A stretch of 64,000 bases of DNA, taken from Oreocharis arfaki. Lineage: Eukaryota; Chordata; Aves; Passeriformes; Paramythiidae. The stretch lies in NCBI GenBank assembly GCA_013398015.1, contig VZRR01027747.1, forward strand, positions 1,118,122 through 1,182,121, in the 5' to 3' direction. Of the stretch, positions 24,229 through 37,239 are shown piece by piece. The notes beneath the pieces are model-generated. The model ran no database searches. It saw only the letters and a program-made list of their open reading frames with translations, and was not told where the DNA came from. Position 1 is the first letter of the stretch, and the number at the start of each line of letters is the position of its first letter. The position numbers were made by a program, and so were the translations under genes.

Positions 24229-24931
24229 CTTCCATAAAAAAATAAAAAGCTGTTAAGATAAAAATAGAAAGAATGTTTATATGTTCACAGAGTGCATCCA
24301 AACATGCATGTGTGAATGCCTAACCAGTGCAGTTTTCCTTTCAGAATGGCCCTTTTGTTGCCTTTTCCATTCATCTTGCAAGCTGTGTTTGAAAATGTAG
24401 ATAAGTAAACTGAATTCCCAGTGTAGCTTGAAAAAAGCAGCAATTACGCATATTGTGGAACACATGCTCTGAATTTGATTTGCTGACCTGAACAAAAGTA
24501 GCAAATATGTTAGCAGACATCAAACTTTCTTTTTCTATGACTGCATTAGAGTCAGTCTGTCAGATAAAATAAACATGGTAGCCCTAGTGAGGTTGACGGA
24601 TTTACAGCTATTAAGGAGGTAGTTCATTATATTAAGCCAACAGCCACTTCTGACAAGAAAAAATCATTTAACCTTTTCACATATCGTGTTCCAATTAACT
24701 TCAGTCTGAGAAATAGCAGACCCTTCTCTGTTTTCCCCTGTCCAAAGAGCTGCATGGCCAAGCATGAACAGTGACGGTTTACAAACCAAATTGGAGAGCA
24801 ATTAAGATAGAGAACACCACTTAGCTTGTAATCAGAACATATTTCTGTCTTTAGAATTCAAATTTTAGAATTTAGGATTTTACCACAGCTTTGTAGGACA
24901 TCACTATGCGATATGTTTCTTTTTTCTGTTG

Positions 24932-25364
24932 TGTCATGTTTGGAGAATGGTACCAATTCAGTGCCCCACCAAGACTCCAAAACCAGGCTGCCCGTCTCTC
25001 TTGCCCCCCCTACTTTGCCCTCCCCCTCTCCTCCGTCATGGAATGGAGTGGAGCATCGGAGGCACAAAAGGCAAAGATCACTGGTTGAGATAAGAAAAAT
25101 TTACTGGAAACTGCAATGAGATAAGAAAATGAGCAACATCAGTGACTGAGTGCAGCCCACATACTCACACTGATAACAGACAATACCAGATGGCTCCTCC
25201 TGCCATGTTTTCTGAACAGGAAGGAACCCTTTCTCCCTAGAAGAGAGTCCATTTCCCAATCCCCCAGCAGTGGTGTGAGGCGGTATAGAATAACCTCCAG
25301 GTCCTGGCCACGGCCCCTCCTGGCTACTGCAAAAGCTAACCCTGTCCTGGCCAGAACCAGGACA
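24932..25364 (-). mobile_element. Solo LTR, avian ERVK-like, shortened (433 bp)
   Basis: On the plus strand it begins TGTCATGTTTGG and ends CCAGAACCAGGACA, the reverse complements of the 3' and 5' ends of the common avian ERVK-type LTR, so it lies on the minus strand. A block resembling the family's 3' region (ggttgagataag...ttactgg) is present at about 25083-25105. Both ends are flanked by TGTTG (24927-24931 and 25365-25369), a probable target-site duplication. At 433 bp it is shorter than the related LTR at 57754 (790 bp), and I see no TATA region, which suggests an internal deletion. No retroviral coding region is attached. Confidence 0.8.
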
Positions 25365-25371
25365 TGTTGTT

Positions 25372-26013
25372 AGAATCATGGAAAAGACCTCAAAGATCAT
25401 CAAGTCCACCTGTCAGCCTGGCACAATCAGCATGTTCACCTCTAAACATGTCCTCAAATGCCATATCCACATAGTTTTTGAACACTCCCAGGGAGAGTGA
25501 CTTCACCACTTTCCCGGACATCCTGTTCCAATGCCTGACCGCCCTTCTGGTAAAGAATTTTCCTAATATCTAATCTAAACCTCCCCTGGCACAACTTGAG
25601 GCTATGTCTTCTCATCTTGTCAGTCCTTACCTGGGAGAAGATGCCGATCCCCACCTCGCTGCAACCTCATTTCAAACAGTCATAGAAAGCAATACAGTCA
25701 CTACCTGTGTCATTTTGGCCACAATGTTTCTGATACAGGCCAGGAGGCCATTGGCCTTCTTTGGCCACCTGGGCACATGCTGGCTCATGTTCAGCCACCT
25801 GTCAAATGGAACCTTTAGGTCATTTGCCGCTGGGGAGCTCTCAAGACACTCTTCCCCCAGTACGTATCTCTACCTGGGGCTGATTTGATCCGAGGGAAGG
25901 ACCCAGCCCTCGGCCTTGTTGAACCTCATGCCACTGGCCTCAGTCCATTGATCTAGCCTGCCCAGATTCCTCTGCAGGGCTCTCCTGCCCTCCAGCAGAT
26001 CAACACTCTCACC
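25372..26013 (-). mobile_element. CR1 LINE 3' fragment, about 640 bp, minus strand
   Basis: It starts with agaatcatggaaaagacctc, the reverse complement of a CR1 3' end. It continues with typical blocks, for example 'ctaatatctaatctaaacct', 'tcttggccaca'-like text near 25716, and 'cttgttgaacctcatgccac' near 25915. It extends farther 5' than most copies here. It abuts the LTR's downstream target-site duplication with only two bases between. Confidence 0.92.
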
Positions 26014-26180
26014 TTTGTTCTTCTTTGTTCTTCTAAATACATCAAGTGGCAGTCTTTTTGCTTATTAGACACCTTCATCTGAAGCCAGTCCATGTTTTTA
26101 ATACACATGTGATTCAAACTGCAACAAAACATGAACACTTCAACTAGCAGATGCTTCTTCAAACAAGACTTGTTTAAGTA

Positions 26181-26702
26181 GAATCATAGAAAATCTTAAG
26201 CTGGAAGGAATCTGCAGGATCAGCAAATCCATCTCCTCACAGGACTACATAAAACTAAACCACATGACTAAGATCTTTGGTCAGCCAAGCTTTGAGCTTT
26301 CATCACTTCCGTGGGGAGTCTGTAGTGACTGACCACCCTCTGGGTGAGGAACCTTTTCCAAAAGTCTCGTCTGAAGCACCCCTGACACAGCTTCACCCCA
26401 TTTCCTCAAGTTCTATTGCTGATGACCAGACTGAGATTGACATCTTCTCTGCTGCCCCACTTGAGGAAGTTGTAAACCATGATGAGGTCTCTCAGCCATC
26501 TCTTCTCTCCACTGAACATGTGGAGAGGCCAAGTGACCTCAGCCACTCACTGTAAACCTTGCCCTCCAGTCTTTCCACCATGTTTGTTGCCTGCCTCTGG
26601 GCACACTCTAATAGCTTGATGTCCCTACATATTGTGGCACCTGAAGCTGCACAAAGTTCTTGAGATGGGACTTCAATGGTGCAGTGTAGTTTAGAGTGAG
26701 AT
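26181..26702 (-). mobile_element. CR1 LINE 3' fragment, second subfamily, minus strand
   Basis: It opens gaatcatagaaaatcttaag and carries CR1-like blocks such as 'ggggagtctgtagtgactga', 'gatgaggtctctcagccatc' and 'gcacaaagttcttgagatgg'. The block content differs from the copy at 25372 and it is more diverged, consistent with an older CR1 lineage. Confidence 0.85.
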
Positions 26703-27116
26703 ATTCACACTAAGGATGCATTTCCTTCCTTACCAGTGAAAAGCCATGGAAGACCAATGAAACCAGAAGAAGAGCCAGATCAGAGATAGCGATAGGCTGC
26801 AATGAGCTGACCTCTTCCTTCCAAGAGCAGTGCTTCTTTTTATCCTCCTCTGTGGTCCTGTTCAAAGTCTCACGGGCTTTGAGAAGAGCTCAGATTTTCC
26901 TAATGGAAAACTGATGCATGGGGGGATAGCTGGGACAGAGGTGAAACAAGGACAGGAAGCCTCACTTCCCATGAGCAGGTTGCAGAGTCAGTCTGCTTAG
27001 CTGTCCTGCTCTACAGTAAGAAAATGTCTGCACAGCAGAGCAGCTACAGGGTGCCCTGGTTAGGACAGGTTCTTTCACTTCTCAGCTACACATTGACCGT
27101 CTTTGGAACTCGTTAC

Positions 27117-27205
27117 CCTTTTTTATATCTCAGTTTGATTTTTTAATTTGTTTAATTTTTTTAATTGGTTGGTTGGATTTTTTTAGTTTGATTTTTTTTT
27201 TTTTT
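27117..27205 (+). repeat. T-rich low-complexity tract ending in T14
   Basis: Degenerate TTTGATTTTTTAATTTG-like sequence with a GGTTGGTTGG interruption, finishing with T14 at 27192-27205. The preceding 26703-27110 is a moderately GC-rich stretch that I cannot assign to a family. Confidence 0.8.
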
Positions 27206-28429
27206 AAGAAATCTGGGCAGGCAGGGAGTGTGAAGACACACCGGTCTGAGGAGAAGGAGTCACAAGAGGAGACACAAGAGTTTGGAGGCTTAGAGCCTTT
27301 GTGGAAATGGGTGTCAGACTACACATGTTTAAGTTCAGTTCTCATCTAAATATGTTGCTTTTATTATCATAGCTATGCTTCAATTAATTATCCTAATTAT
27401 TATTCCCAATTCATATGCCCACTAACTGAAAATTCATTATAATTTCATATTTGGAGATCTTGACGAAGACGATGAAAGCCAGGGATGCATAGGCCACCAA
27501 GGTCCTATGTTATGGTTTTATCTTTCAGCACAAATCAGTCCCACACCTAAAAATAACAGATAAAAAATTCTTTTCCTATAACATGTTAGAATAATTAATG
27601 TGGACATCATATACTAATTAGCAGGAACATTTTCCATCTTCGTTGAAGAGTGATTAAAAATATTTACTTGGGCTGCATTGTATCTGCTCTGCTCTGAACA
27701 GCTGACTGGCACAGACTAAGATATCATAGCTACAGAAACTGTGAAATCTTTATATTTACAGCTACTCTCTTAGTTATCACTTATTCTATCCACAATGGTG
27801 AAAAATGATGATTGACTCCAAATTTCCAAAATTCTTTCTTAAAATACATGTTATGGGCTCAAGTCATTCAGTGCTCATACAGTCACAGATACAGTCTTTC
27901 GGGGAAAAAGTGAGTATTTCCCAGAAAGCAGTCTTGAACTCATGAATATGGCTTGTTTTAAAGAAATGTTATACATGCTGGAGTGTATAACTGGTGCCAC
28001 TATCTTTACACTATTGCTCCACATTGCTTTTCTTTGTATTCTCTAAAAAGGACTTTGTATTCTGATTAACAATGAACTACAGCAAGCTAGATAGAATATA
28101 TGTTTTGTGGTTATTATATAGTCCTTGGAAAATTTTATAATGTTTCTTTTTTGCTTAAGTGGGACGGGAATCTCACTGTATATTTTTCATTTGTGAAGCA
28201 GGCTCTGATTTATGTCCTTAATCAAGAAAGTGTTTAAGTGTTTGTGCAACTTCAATAACATGTATGAAACACACCAAGTTACTGTTTTCCATAAAAATGA
28301 GCTTATTCATATGCCTTCCTTTGCCAGAGTCTGCATTCACACAAAATGGGATTTGACTCCTTTCTTCCTTACTAGCAGAGTCCAACCTATAATACAGACA
28401 TTGTGTTCCTCGGACTTTTCTCTAAAGTT

Positions 28430-28830
28430 CCATGTTGTGTACCAGTGGCCTATATAACCCATGGACAGAGTCAGGAACTTCAGAGATACCACGTAAACCC
28501 TCTACACAGCAATCAGGGAAACAGCTTAGGGAGAGGTCAGCAACAGAAAATGCAGGATACACAGTCTGTTGGTCCCCATGCCTAGGAGATGTGCTGCCCG
28601 GAAAGGCGCTCCTCTGCAGCTCCTCTACCCAGCAGACAACGACTCTGACTACCCCGTGCAAAAGGCCCGGGTTCAGGACAGAAATCAGGTTTCAACCTTC
28701 TGGCTGCTGTGGGATGCCGAGTCTGAACCTTTTTTAAGATGAGAAGAAGGTGCAACAACCTCTCTGCTTTTGAGAAAAACTGTACTACCGCTAAGCTACA
28801 ACACTGCTGGGACACACAGCCCAACTGTGC
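28430..28830. other. GC-richer block of unknown nature
   Basis: Base composition rises over about 400 bases, with several CpGs (ggaaaggcgctcc, caacgactc, ccccgtg, cccggg, gccgag). A CTATATAAC element sits at 28449-28457 on the plus strand. Frames are open on both strands because stops are rare in GC-rich DNA. It could be an old LTR, a promoter-like element or a conserved non-coding element; I recognise none of these. Confidence 0.45.
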
Positions 28831-29287
28831 CAAGGAGTGTTTTCTTTAAAAATCAACATTCTCCTCTGCAAGAGGAGTGTGTTCAAATTAGCTTGACCTC
28901 TTGGTTTATCATTTTTGTACTCATTCACATCTGTGCACCTGATAAAATCAAATGTATTTGAGTACATACCATTCTCATCAGGAGGCTCGGGCAAGATTAG
29001 GTGTTTAATTGTTGAGGCCAGGGAGAAAGTAAGATGTCAATAGGTGAAACTATAAATGCATAAGGATCTTTACTTTTCAATGGAAAGCATTTTCAGGATA
29101 ATCTGAGCAGTTTCAGTCATGCAGGTTTCCATGAAGAGTTTTTCCATGCTGAATTTGAGCATACATGCTTAAAATTGGCTTCAATATTTTATATAATAAA
29201 AACAGATAACAATAAGAAAGTAGCAAAGCAATTGTATTGCTATTAATTTTTTAGGAGCTCTTTAACACATACATCTAGCCCATTTAG

Positions 29288-29383
29288 CTGTGGAGATAGG
29301 AAACTTGTCTGCAGCCTCTGGAAGAATTTCTGTAATGGAGAAGAGTTTGAAAAGAAGTAGAGCAATAAACTGGTTACAGACAA
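29288..29383 (+). CDS. Candidate internal exon, 96 bp, plus strand (weak)
   Basis: The acceptor (ACATCTAGCCCATTTAG) and donor CAGACAA|GTAAGGTG enclose a frame open in phase 1 to 1, including SAASGRISVMEKSLKRSRAI. The acceptor tract is poor. I list it because it competes with the opposite-strand series for a gene model. Confidence 0.15.
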
Positions 29384-30119
29384 GTAAGGTGATTTCACAG
29401 TGTTTGCAGCAGCCATGCAAAAGAAAAGTTAAGATAAAGCTAAAGATTAACATGAATTTTTATTTTCCTTCGTTAATCAGTCAATGTGTTGTTTCTTGCA
29501 TATCAATCTTTCTGTTTTATGGTCTGTTATGATAATAAACGAACCAAAATGTGAAGACATGTTCATGCTTCTCACAGAAAGATACCACTTTCCTGTTCCA
29601 AAATGTTATTTGTAATATAAACTTTTCTTTTACTACACCTAGAGGCTAAATACACTAGCATTTTACAACTAGAACACAACAAAATTGGGAAAGTCTCAAC
29701 TGAGAGATGAACTTTGGAGCACATATTAATGCATCTAGTTGTAAAGAATCCTTCAGTTTTTACTGTGCCATCCAGCAGAAACTCAACAGGAACTCAGCAA
29801 ATTGTCATGGCAATTTTCAGCTATTCATCAACATAGTAGTGCACATCCACATTTGGCATGGAAAACGTGGTGTGAAACAACAGCAGATGATGGATTATGA
29901 TGATGGTAAATAACAATGATTATGGCCATTGATTTTTTTTGGAGGGACACTTCACTGCACGTTGTATGTGTAAACAGCGACACAAAACAGCTGGTGTTAC
30001 CAGAAATGGTGAATTAGCATAAGGAAACTGAACATTTGCAAATCTTTCCATACATGAAGGTCAGAAATGACAATTCTATCTCCCACGTGAATAAGAGATG
30101 AACATATCCTGCATTGCCT

Positions 30120-30262
30120 TTCTTAGTTTTTTGGGGATCTTTTTGGGTGTTGGTGGGGTTTTTTCTTTTTTTTTTCTTTATTAGTTTTTCTTGTTTGTTT
30201 GTTTGTTTGTTTGTGTTTCAGTGGGTTTTGGTTTTGTTTTTTTTGTGTGTTTTGGTTTCGTG
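30120..30262 (+). repeat. T/G-rich low-complexity tract with (TTTG)n core
   Basis: About 140 bases composed almost wholly of T and G, with five to six TTTG units at 30191-30213. It resembles the tail of the 23.6-kb array in composition but has no common unit with it. Confidence 0.88.
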
Positions 30263-31099
30263 AGGGATTATATAAACTATATCTAATACTGTGAAATGAT
30301 ATTTAGTAAACAGCTTGATAATATCAGTCATCAAAAAGTTGTAACCATGACTTAAGTACTAAAAAGTGTGAGGGTAGGTCAGTTTGTACCTATTGCATAC
30401 TGACAACTAGGGAAGAAAGTTTCAACTCAGTTACGGGTAGGTACATTTTTTGTAAGAAATAAATGGCCTTTCTAGACATTTCAGATTCCTTTGTTTTTAA
30501 AAATTTGCATTCAGCATGTATGTACTGCGCAGATAGTAACATGTATAATCTGATAAGTAGCAAGAGTACTCAGTACGACATTCAAGGTCAATATGTGCTT
30601 AGCTAACATACTTCAGGTTATTTTTGTTAAATGTAAGAAATTAAAATCAACACCAGTCTCCTTGGTTAGTTCCCAGACTTTTCAAGCTGCAACTTTGATG
30701 ATTTGTCTTATCTGACTTCAGAGGAATTGCTTAAAATGAGGAATGTCAGCAAAAGTTTAGGATACGAGCACTTCAATAGCAATGTAATATATGGAACTTA
30801 TCTTTTATCACTTCACTTTTACTCTGCCTGTAATTTTATTTGTACTAGGTTTACTGATACTACTTCATATTCTGAGCAACAGCAATTATTTCCATCCTAA
30901 CTGTAAATTATGCCTAGATTTTCCCCATATCTTTTTTTCAAAATACTGAGTGAGTTTTAATAGTGAATTGGGAGAATATGCTTCCTCCATTGCTTGCACT
31001 TTTTCATGGCATCTGAAGAGAGATAAGAAGGGTGTTTTTTGAGCTTTGGGAAGCCTGGACTCTCATTAGGTGATGGAAGGGAATTTCTACCTCAAACGT

Positions 31100-31330
31100 G
31101 ACACATTAAAAATATGCTCAGCACAGAATGGCAAAACTCCAGTCCACCACAGCACGCACGAGTCACTCAAACTGCTAATGTCAGCCTTGAACTTTTGAAA
31201 GTGTTGGCCTCTGTGGAGTTCAGCCAGATTTCCCACGTTAAGAAGAAGGCAAATATGTTGAAACAAATGCAGCATTTCCCCACCTCCGTGGGAGAACAAA
31301 GATATTGGTCTATAGCTCTGCTGGTGGGCA
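31100..31330. other. CpG-enriched short block, possible conserved element
   Basis: Roughly six to seven CpGs in 230 bases (cacgcacgag, cccacgtt, ctccgtgg, aatcgct) against a depleted background, with overlapping open frames of 60-94 codons on both strands. No splice pair fits well. It could be a conserved enhancer or an old retroposed fragment; there is no recognisable homology. Confidence 0.35.
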
Positions 31331-32744
31331 ATCGCTTATATATTTTCATGGATCTTTCAAAGTGGCTGGAATGTTTGATGTGTTATGATTTCCTTTGAAC
31401 TCTAGGAACACTGTGGTCTTGTTTGTATTGCTGATTTTCATCTACTACTTCTGTTGCATTTCCTCTATACAGGGGAGGAGAGACTTTCCTTATATCACAG
31501 AAATTCCCATTCTTTTGTTTATGGGTACAGACCTGTATTTAAATTACTTCTTTATGCTGGTTACAATAATAAGATTGTTTTCTTTTACTCAACTACCACT
31601 TTATATTTGCTTATATGACAAAAGGATATCTTGCTAAAAAGTAACTCTAACTGAATACATTTCTGAGGTGCAGTTGAAAGGTTTACAGTTTTTTCTACAC
31701 AACTTGGAAGACAAAACAAACCAGAAAGGAGATAGTAAAGGCTCAGTACTGCCCTGTTTCAGACTGTCTTTTAGGTGTCAGCGGGGAGGAAAAATGCAAT
31801 GAAAGAAGAGTGAGAGAGAAAGAGAAATACAGAAACAAGAAAATCAAAGACGGAAAGAATTGTCCAGCTTCTTGTCAAAGCCTACTGACTCCAGTCTGGG
31901 AAATACATAGGGCTGTGAAATGGAGATCACACACCACCCCATGCCCCCATACCCTCATTGAATTATTTTGTTGTATCACAAGACACAAAGCAGCTGTTTA
32001 GTAAGAAAGCGATCTTTTGCTGTGACTTAAACAAAGCAGAAAGAGTGCATGGAAAGGCAGATATCAGGGTTTGTTGCAGATGAACCTAACACAGGATTTG
32101 CACAATTATTCTGCATGTAATCTCATTAAACCAAAAGGGTCTTATCTCAAAAATTTTAATGATTTCTGGGTGGTGATCATATTTTCAAAAGCATAAAATA
32201 ATTTGAAAAATTTCACTGAGCCAGTAGGAAATAATGATGTTTTTTGAAGCCAGTGGTTTGCTAAGTAGTCATATTTTGGTTTCTAGTTTTAAAAATTACC
32301 TGTCTGGCATGTTCCGTAGCATGTGTAGTGAGATTGTTTATATGCCATAGACAACACTGTGTATTTTCTACACATAGATGGATGTGTTCCATAATGACTA
32401 TCTCCCTCTCCTGAAAGCTTACACCATCAACAAGGTAATCTCAGATCAGATGAGAGACATAAAAAAACCTGTTTGCCTGTGGATGTTAATTACTTTACTG
32501 CTTTTATGAAAAGCCTGTAGTGTTTCTATATTTTCAAGCAAAGACTGACATTTTGTATCTGGTTTTCCCTTGGAAAATTATAATAACAGTAAAAAAGCAC
32601 AAGCTAAATGTCACTTGAATTTGCAAGGCTTTGTGAGTAACAAACCTCAAATTGCAAGTGCTCAGCAGAGGTTTGTCGGAGGTTGGCATCTAAATTTGCC
32701 AGAGATTCTTGCTGCAACAAAGCCATGAGAGAGAGAGAAGGGCA

Positions 32745-33090
32745 CCGGGGCTTAGCAAGACAAGCTTGCGATCCTTCCTACTGGCAGCCAAGGTAGATAA
32801 ATTGTGAACAGGAAAAAACCCAACCTTCACAGTCCTCCTTGCTAACAAGTAGGAGCATGAAGCGGGAAAACATAAATCGGAGCAGAGAGAGAAAGATAAA
32901 CAAACGGGAACGACATGAAAGCAGACTCAGAAAGAACCGGAGGAAATGGGTGGAGGTGTTTCAGAGAGACAAGGGCACGACGACCGTAGCAAGCTGTGAG
33001 GAGCCAGGACAGAACTTGTGCCATGACAAAATGTTTCTTTGTAACCTCAAAGCTTTCCCAAAATCCATGGATTTCTTTATTCCTTTAGCG
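32745..33090. other. CpG-enriched block with a 121-codon plus-strand frame
   Basis: The interval contains clustered CpGs (caccgggg, gaagcggg, aatcgga, cgggaacgac, gcacgacgaccgt). A plus-strand frame (32839-33204) is open for 121 codons; its N-terminal third is very basic (RSRERKINKRERHESRLRKN) because the DNA is purine-rich. I see no promoter or splice context that makes it a gene. A regulatory element is as likely. Confidence 0.35.
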
Positions 33091-33399
33091 TTCTCAAGTA
33101 GGTATGGAAAATGTGTATCAGGCCTCCTGGGATCTGAGTTCTACTTGCTGATGGTGCTGCTGGGAGGACATATAAGAGACAGCTGTGACTTGCATTTGTT
33201 TTAATGCCCGCTGACATAGGAGTCAAAATTATTTTTTGTGGTAAAATTCTAATATTTCTCTTTAATCTAAGGCTATGTCCAGAAACAAAAAGCAGGAATA
33301 CGACCGTGCAATTAAAAGCTGTACCTGAGCATGCAAACAAAAACAGGAAATTAAGATGTCTCGTGAAAAACCGTGATGGTATGAGTCTTTAACTTTTAA

Positions 33400-36300
33400 T
33401 GTGCCTATTTTGCAGCTGTAATATTTTTAGTGATGGTTTTGCGTGCCCTGGTAGATGTGTATTTTTTAATCAGAAAAATTTGTAGAACTGCTTAGTAGCT
33501 GCTACACGAACACTTTCTGTTTCTTATCTTTACCCATAAAGTCAGGTGACTGGAATGTCTGTTTTTCTGAGTGTGCCTTGGAGAAATATACACAATGAAT
33601 TAACAGATTTTGTTCCCTCAGTTAAATCATTCATAAAATTAAAAGCAGGGTACTGAATTTTCTTTTGATGTGTTACAGTTGTTTCACATGGCTGTAAGTT
33701 TGAACACTTTCTTTTCTACTTTTTTTTTCTTTTTTTTGTTATTTTTACCAGTCTGCACGCTGCTAATTCTCAGCTTGTGGCAGAGGAACTGAGACATGAA
33801 CATATGCTCTGAAAGAGAGGCTCTTTCACATTCATATTTCAGAGAATTTTGTTGCTCCTTGAGCCCAATAACCTCACAAATGAATTCCTTTTACTTGCAG
33901 TGACATCTGTTGGTGAGGGCAGAGCTGAATAACTGTGGGGCTGGCTTCATTGAGGCATTTAAATGCAGCAGATGTTTCTTCTCTCTTCCCACCATCTTAT
34001 TTCCAAGAAAGTGGAAACGTTTTTGGAGAATTGATATAAGCCTCATTTACACAGGTAAATTAAATCCCTGAATCTGGATATCTACCATTGCTGCTAACTA
34101 TAGTGCGTAAATGACCACCAGGCCAGGGATATTAATCACTAAGTCTATAAACACAAGAACAAGAGAAAAATAGATTTATACAATAAAAGGATATTTCTGG
34201 AAAGAAAATCCTATTCCTCAGTTACTGTGTGTGCACACAATAATTGTTCTCCATATCCTTGTAGAACTCTGCACTGAGACAAAGGAAAAGAATATGAAAA
34301 GAAATACTTCAAAATTTGAACCATAGGCTTTGTTAAACCAAAGAAAACAGCTGCGTTCTTAAGAGTCTCAACATTTTTACTTTATTTTTTTCTCCTATTA
34401 ACCTTTTCTCTGATGTTTTGTTACTGCACTAAGAAAAAAATGATATGTTGTCTTCTAAGTATTGTTATATTTATGATCCGTTGTTGGTTTTAACATTTAA
34501 AAAATTAACTCTCTACAAACGAATTTGCACAAAAGTTTCAGAAACTTTCAAAATCTCAGGTAATTCTTTTGTATATGAAAGTAACTTTATGACAGACAAC
34601 AGTTGGTCTTTACTTTTAAGACAAAATGGAATTAATAACTCTTGTTTGTCTTTGGCCACATCATCTTTTTTCCATGTCTGAAAAGATATGTTTGCTCCTT
34701 TTTCTGTACCCCTTTTGACAGTTACTATTATGGAAATATTTCAGCAACTAATACATGACTATCTTTTCAAGGAGCAAGCTTGGGGCATCTTTTGAAAGGA
34801 AAATATTATCTGGGACAGTTTCTTAGTTTCAGTTACATGCAGTAAGAATGCCACAGCTTGAGTACATTGAAAAGCATTCAATTCGGGTACTTTCATTTAT
34901 ACAAAAATAAAGAGTTGATTCTATGATGTGTAATTCAACCCACCAGTGAGATTTCATTACACATGTGTGGTCTTTTTCTTAATGTGATTTTATTATTTCC
35001 CTTATAATTTTAATGAGAAGCAATTTCTTGTTTCTGTGATTACCAGTGATGTAGGACTGGTTTTACGGCTGTGGCAATCTCACATGTTCTGCAGCAGGAT
35101 GAACTCTCTGTGGCTGTGTTTAATAGCCCCAGCCTGTTATTAGCTTTCAGCTCATATGGTAAAGGGGCAGCTTCTAAACACTAGTCAGGTATCTCTAATG
35201 GCCCACAGCATACAACATTTAAAAAAGGAGGGCAGGAGGTGGGCTAAGGAATCAACATCAGTTTAACAATTCCCACCGTCTCAGGCCTGAGATACTGAGC
35301 ATGGTGCTTTCATTGTATCTGAACTCCAGTACACAAATAAGAGGGGCTGCACATGGGAAGAATATGCATATTCTTTTCACCATGTGCTTATGGTAAACCA
35401 TGCTGACCACAAAATACAGTTAGACCACTCAAGAGCAGTTGAGATTTTTTGTCAGACTTCTCCATTGTTCAACTCTGCTGCAAATGGCTGACATATGTTT
35501 GACTCAAGAGTCAAAGAGTGGGAGGATGTAAGAGGCTATTCATTATTTCAAAAGATTGTGGCAAAACTAGGTAACTGACAGCATAAAAATCTTACCCTTT
35601 AGGTTGCTATAGAGGAGTTCACAGAGAAAACACCCCTAACTAAAACAAAATGCAAACCACTAATACTAATCCTAAAATGTGAAAAGCGCTCATCTGTTCT
35701 TTTAGAAGATTTTTGCTTAAACAAATTGCGCTGATGAATGCTACACCATTGTATGATTTAAGTCTCAGTGCACTTGCAGTTATTTGAGCTATGATCTAAT
35801 TCAATTGATTTAACTGTAAGTGCATTGGCTGTAGTGGTAGTGGGTGACTTCAGGTTACTAATGAAATCAAAGCCCAACTTCCCTTGCAGCATGGATCTGC
35901 TTAAGACATTGCACAACCATTGAAGGTAAAAGCTGGCAAAATACGAAAACATGGTGGCAAGAGAAAGCAGTGTTCTTTATTCATATATGTCTCTTGGGAT
36001 CATCTTTATAAAATAATCTGAGTCTCTGACAATTGCTTTGTCTATCCCTCCCAAACTCAACTGGTAAAATACCCAACAGATGGTCAAATGTACCAGCAAG
36101 AGCTGATCCAGATTCTACGGGGAGGTGTTTGTATAAATGCTAAGGTGTCTAAATGTCTGCCGAAATGGGATATTGACATTCACATTTTCTAAGCAGCCAT
36201 AGCTATGACTGGGAAAAAAAAATGTCTGCTAACATCACATAAGCATGTCAATAAAAGGAAATAAAGATGACAGAAAGCTTGGTAACAGTCTCACCATCAA

Positions 36301-37150
36301 CATATATCATACCCTAATTCATAATACTGTTCAGCACAAATTTCTCATATTTAAAAATGCTGTTGATTTTTTCAGCATTATCCTCTCCTCATGAAGACAG
36401 TTGTCAGGATATTTCGATGGAAGTGCTTTTGAGCCATTTAGCCATTGGAGGGCAGGGGGTGATTTTTATTTTGTCATTTTAGATGTCACCAAAGTTTGAC
36501 CCCTGGATTTGATAACTTTATTTTACTTTCCTACCAGAAGAAACTGTATCTATTTCTAAATAGCTTGAAAACCTCTACTGAAAGCTTGATACTATAAATT
36601 AAAGCAAAAGTTTTAAAGCTGTTTTGAAGTCATAGACATGGGCTTTATTTGGAGTTTTTTAGCATGTTTAGGTAGACTGGATCAGTATATTCCTCTATGA
36701 GGAGACCCAGGGTTCCTATCTCTCCATGTGCTCTTGCTGCAGGGGATGTTGTCGTGGTTTTGCAGCTACTTGCTGCAAAAAACTTAGGGGATAGTTTGCA
36801 TGCAGTCTCATTGTGAGTGTTCCAAGGCTCTGAACATTCTCCTTGGAAAAGAAGAGTGGTTTGGTTGGTTTCTTTCAGAGCGTATGTTTGAAAAAATTCA
36901 AGCATGGTAAAACAGGAAAAAAGATACATAAGTCGCCATGTAGCTTAATTTTGTGTTTAACACATCTTAGATTTATGCTTTTACACTTTATTATATTTTA
37001 ATTTATTTGTTTATTACTGTGCCTGGTGTAGATATCCTTTCAATATGAGGACAAATAAGAGAATAAAAACAATGGGACTGGAAAAGCGAGACAAGGTAAT
37101 ATCACTCACTGCTGTTTTGTAAACATTGGGAAGTCTGGCTTGTATTTCCA
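33400..37150. other. AT-rich unique-looking stretch
   Basis: No recognised repeat, RNA gene or convincing exon. There are short T runs near 33720-33737. Open frames are short and of chance composition. Confidence 0.5.
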
Positions 37151-37239
37151 AGACTCCACTACCTTTCTCAGTTACCCAATACATTCTCTGCAGCAGAGAG
37201 AAGTTGGGATTCAAAGCCCTTTTCATCCTGTGGGATCAT

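Noticed and set aside
28973..28990. Minus-strand donor ATG|GTATGTAC with a short PPDENG frame
   Set aside because: No acceptor with a pyrimidine tract close enough in an open frame.
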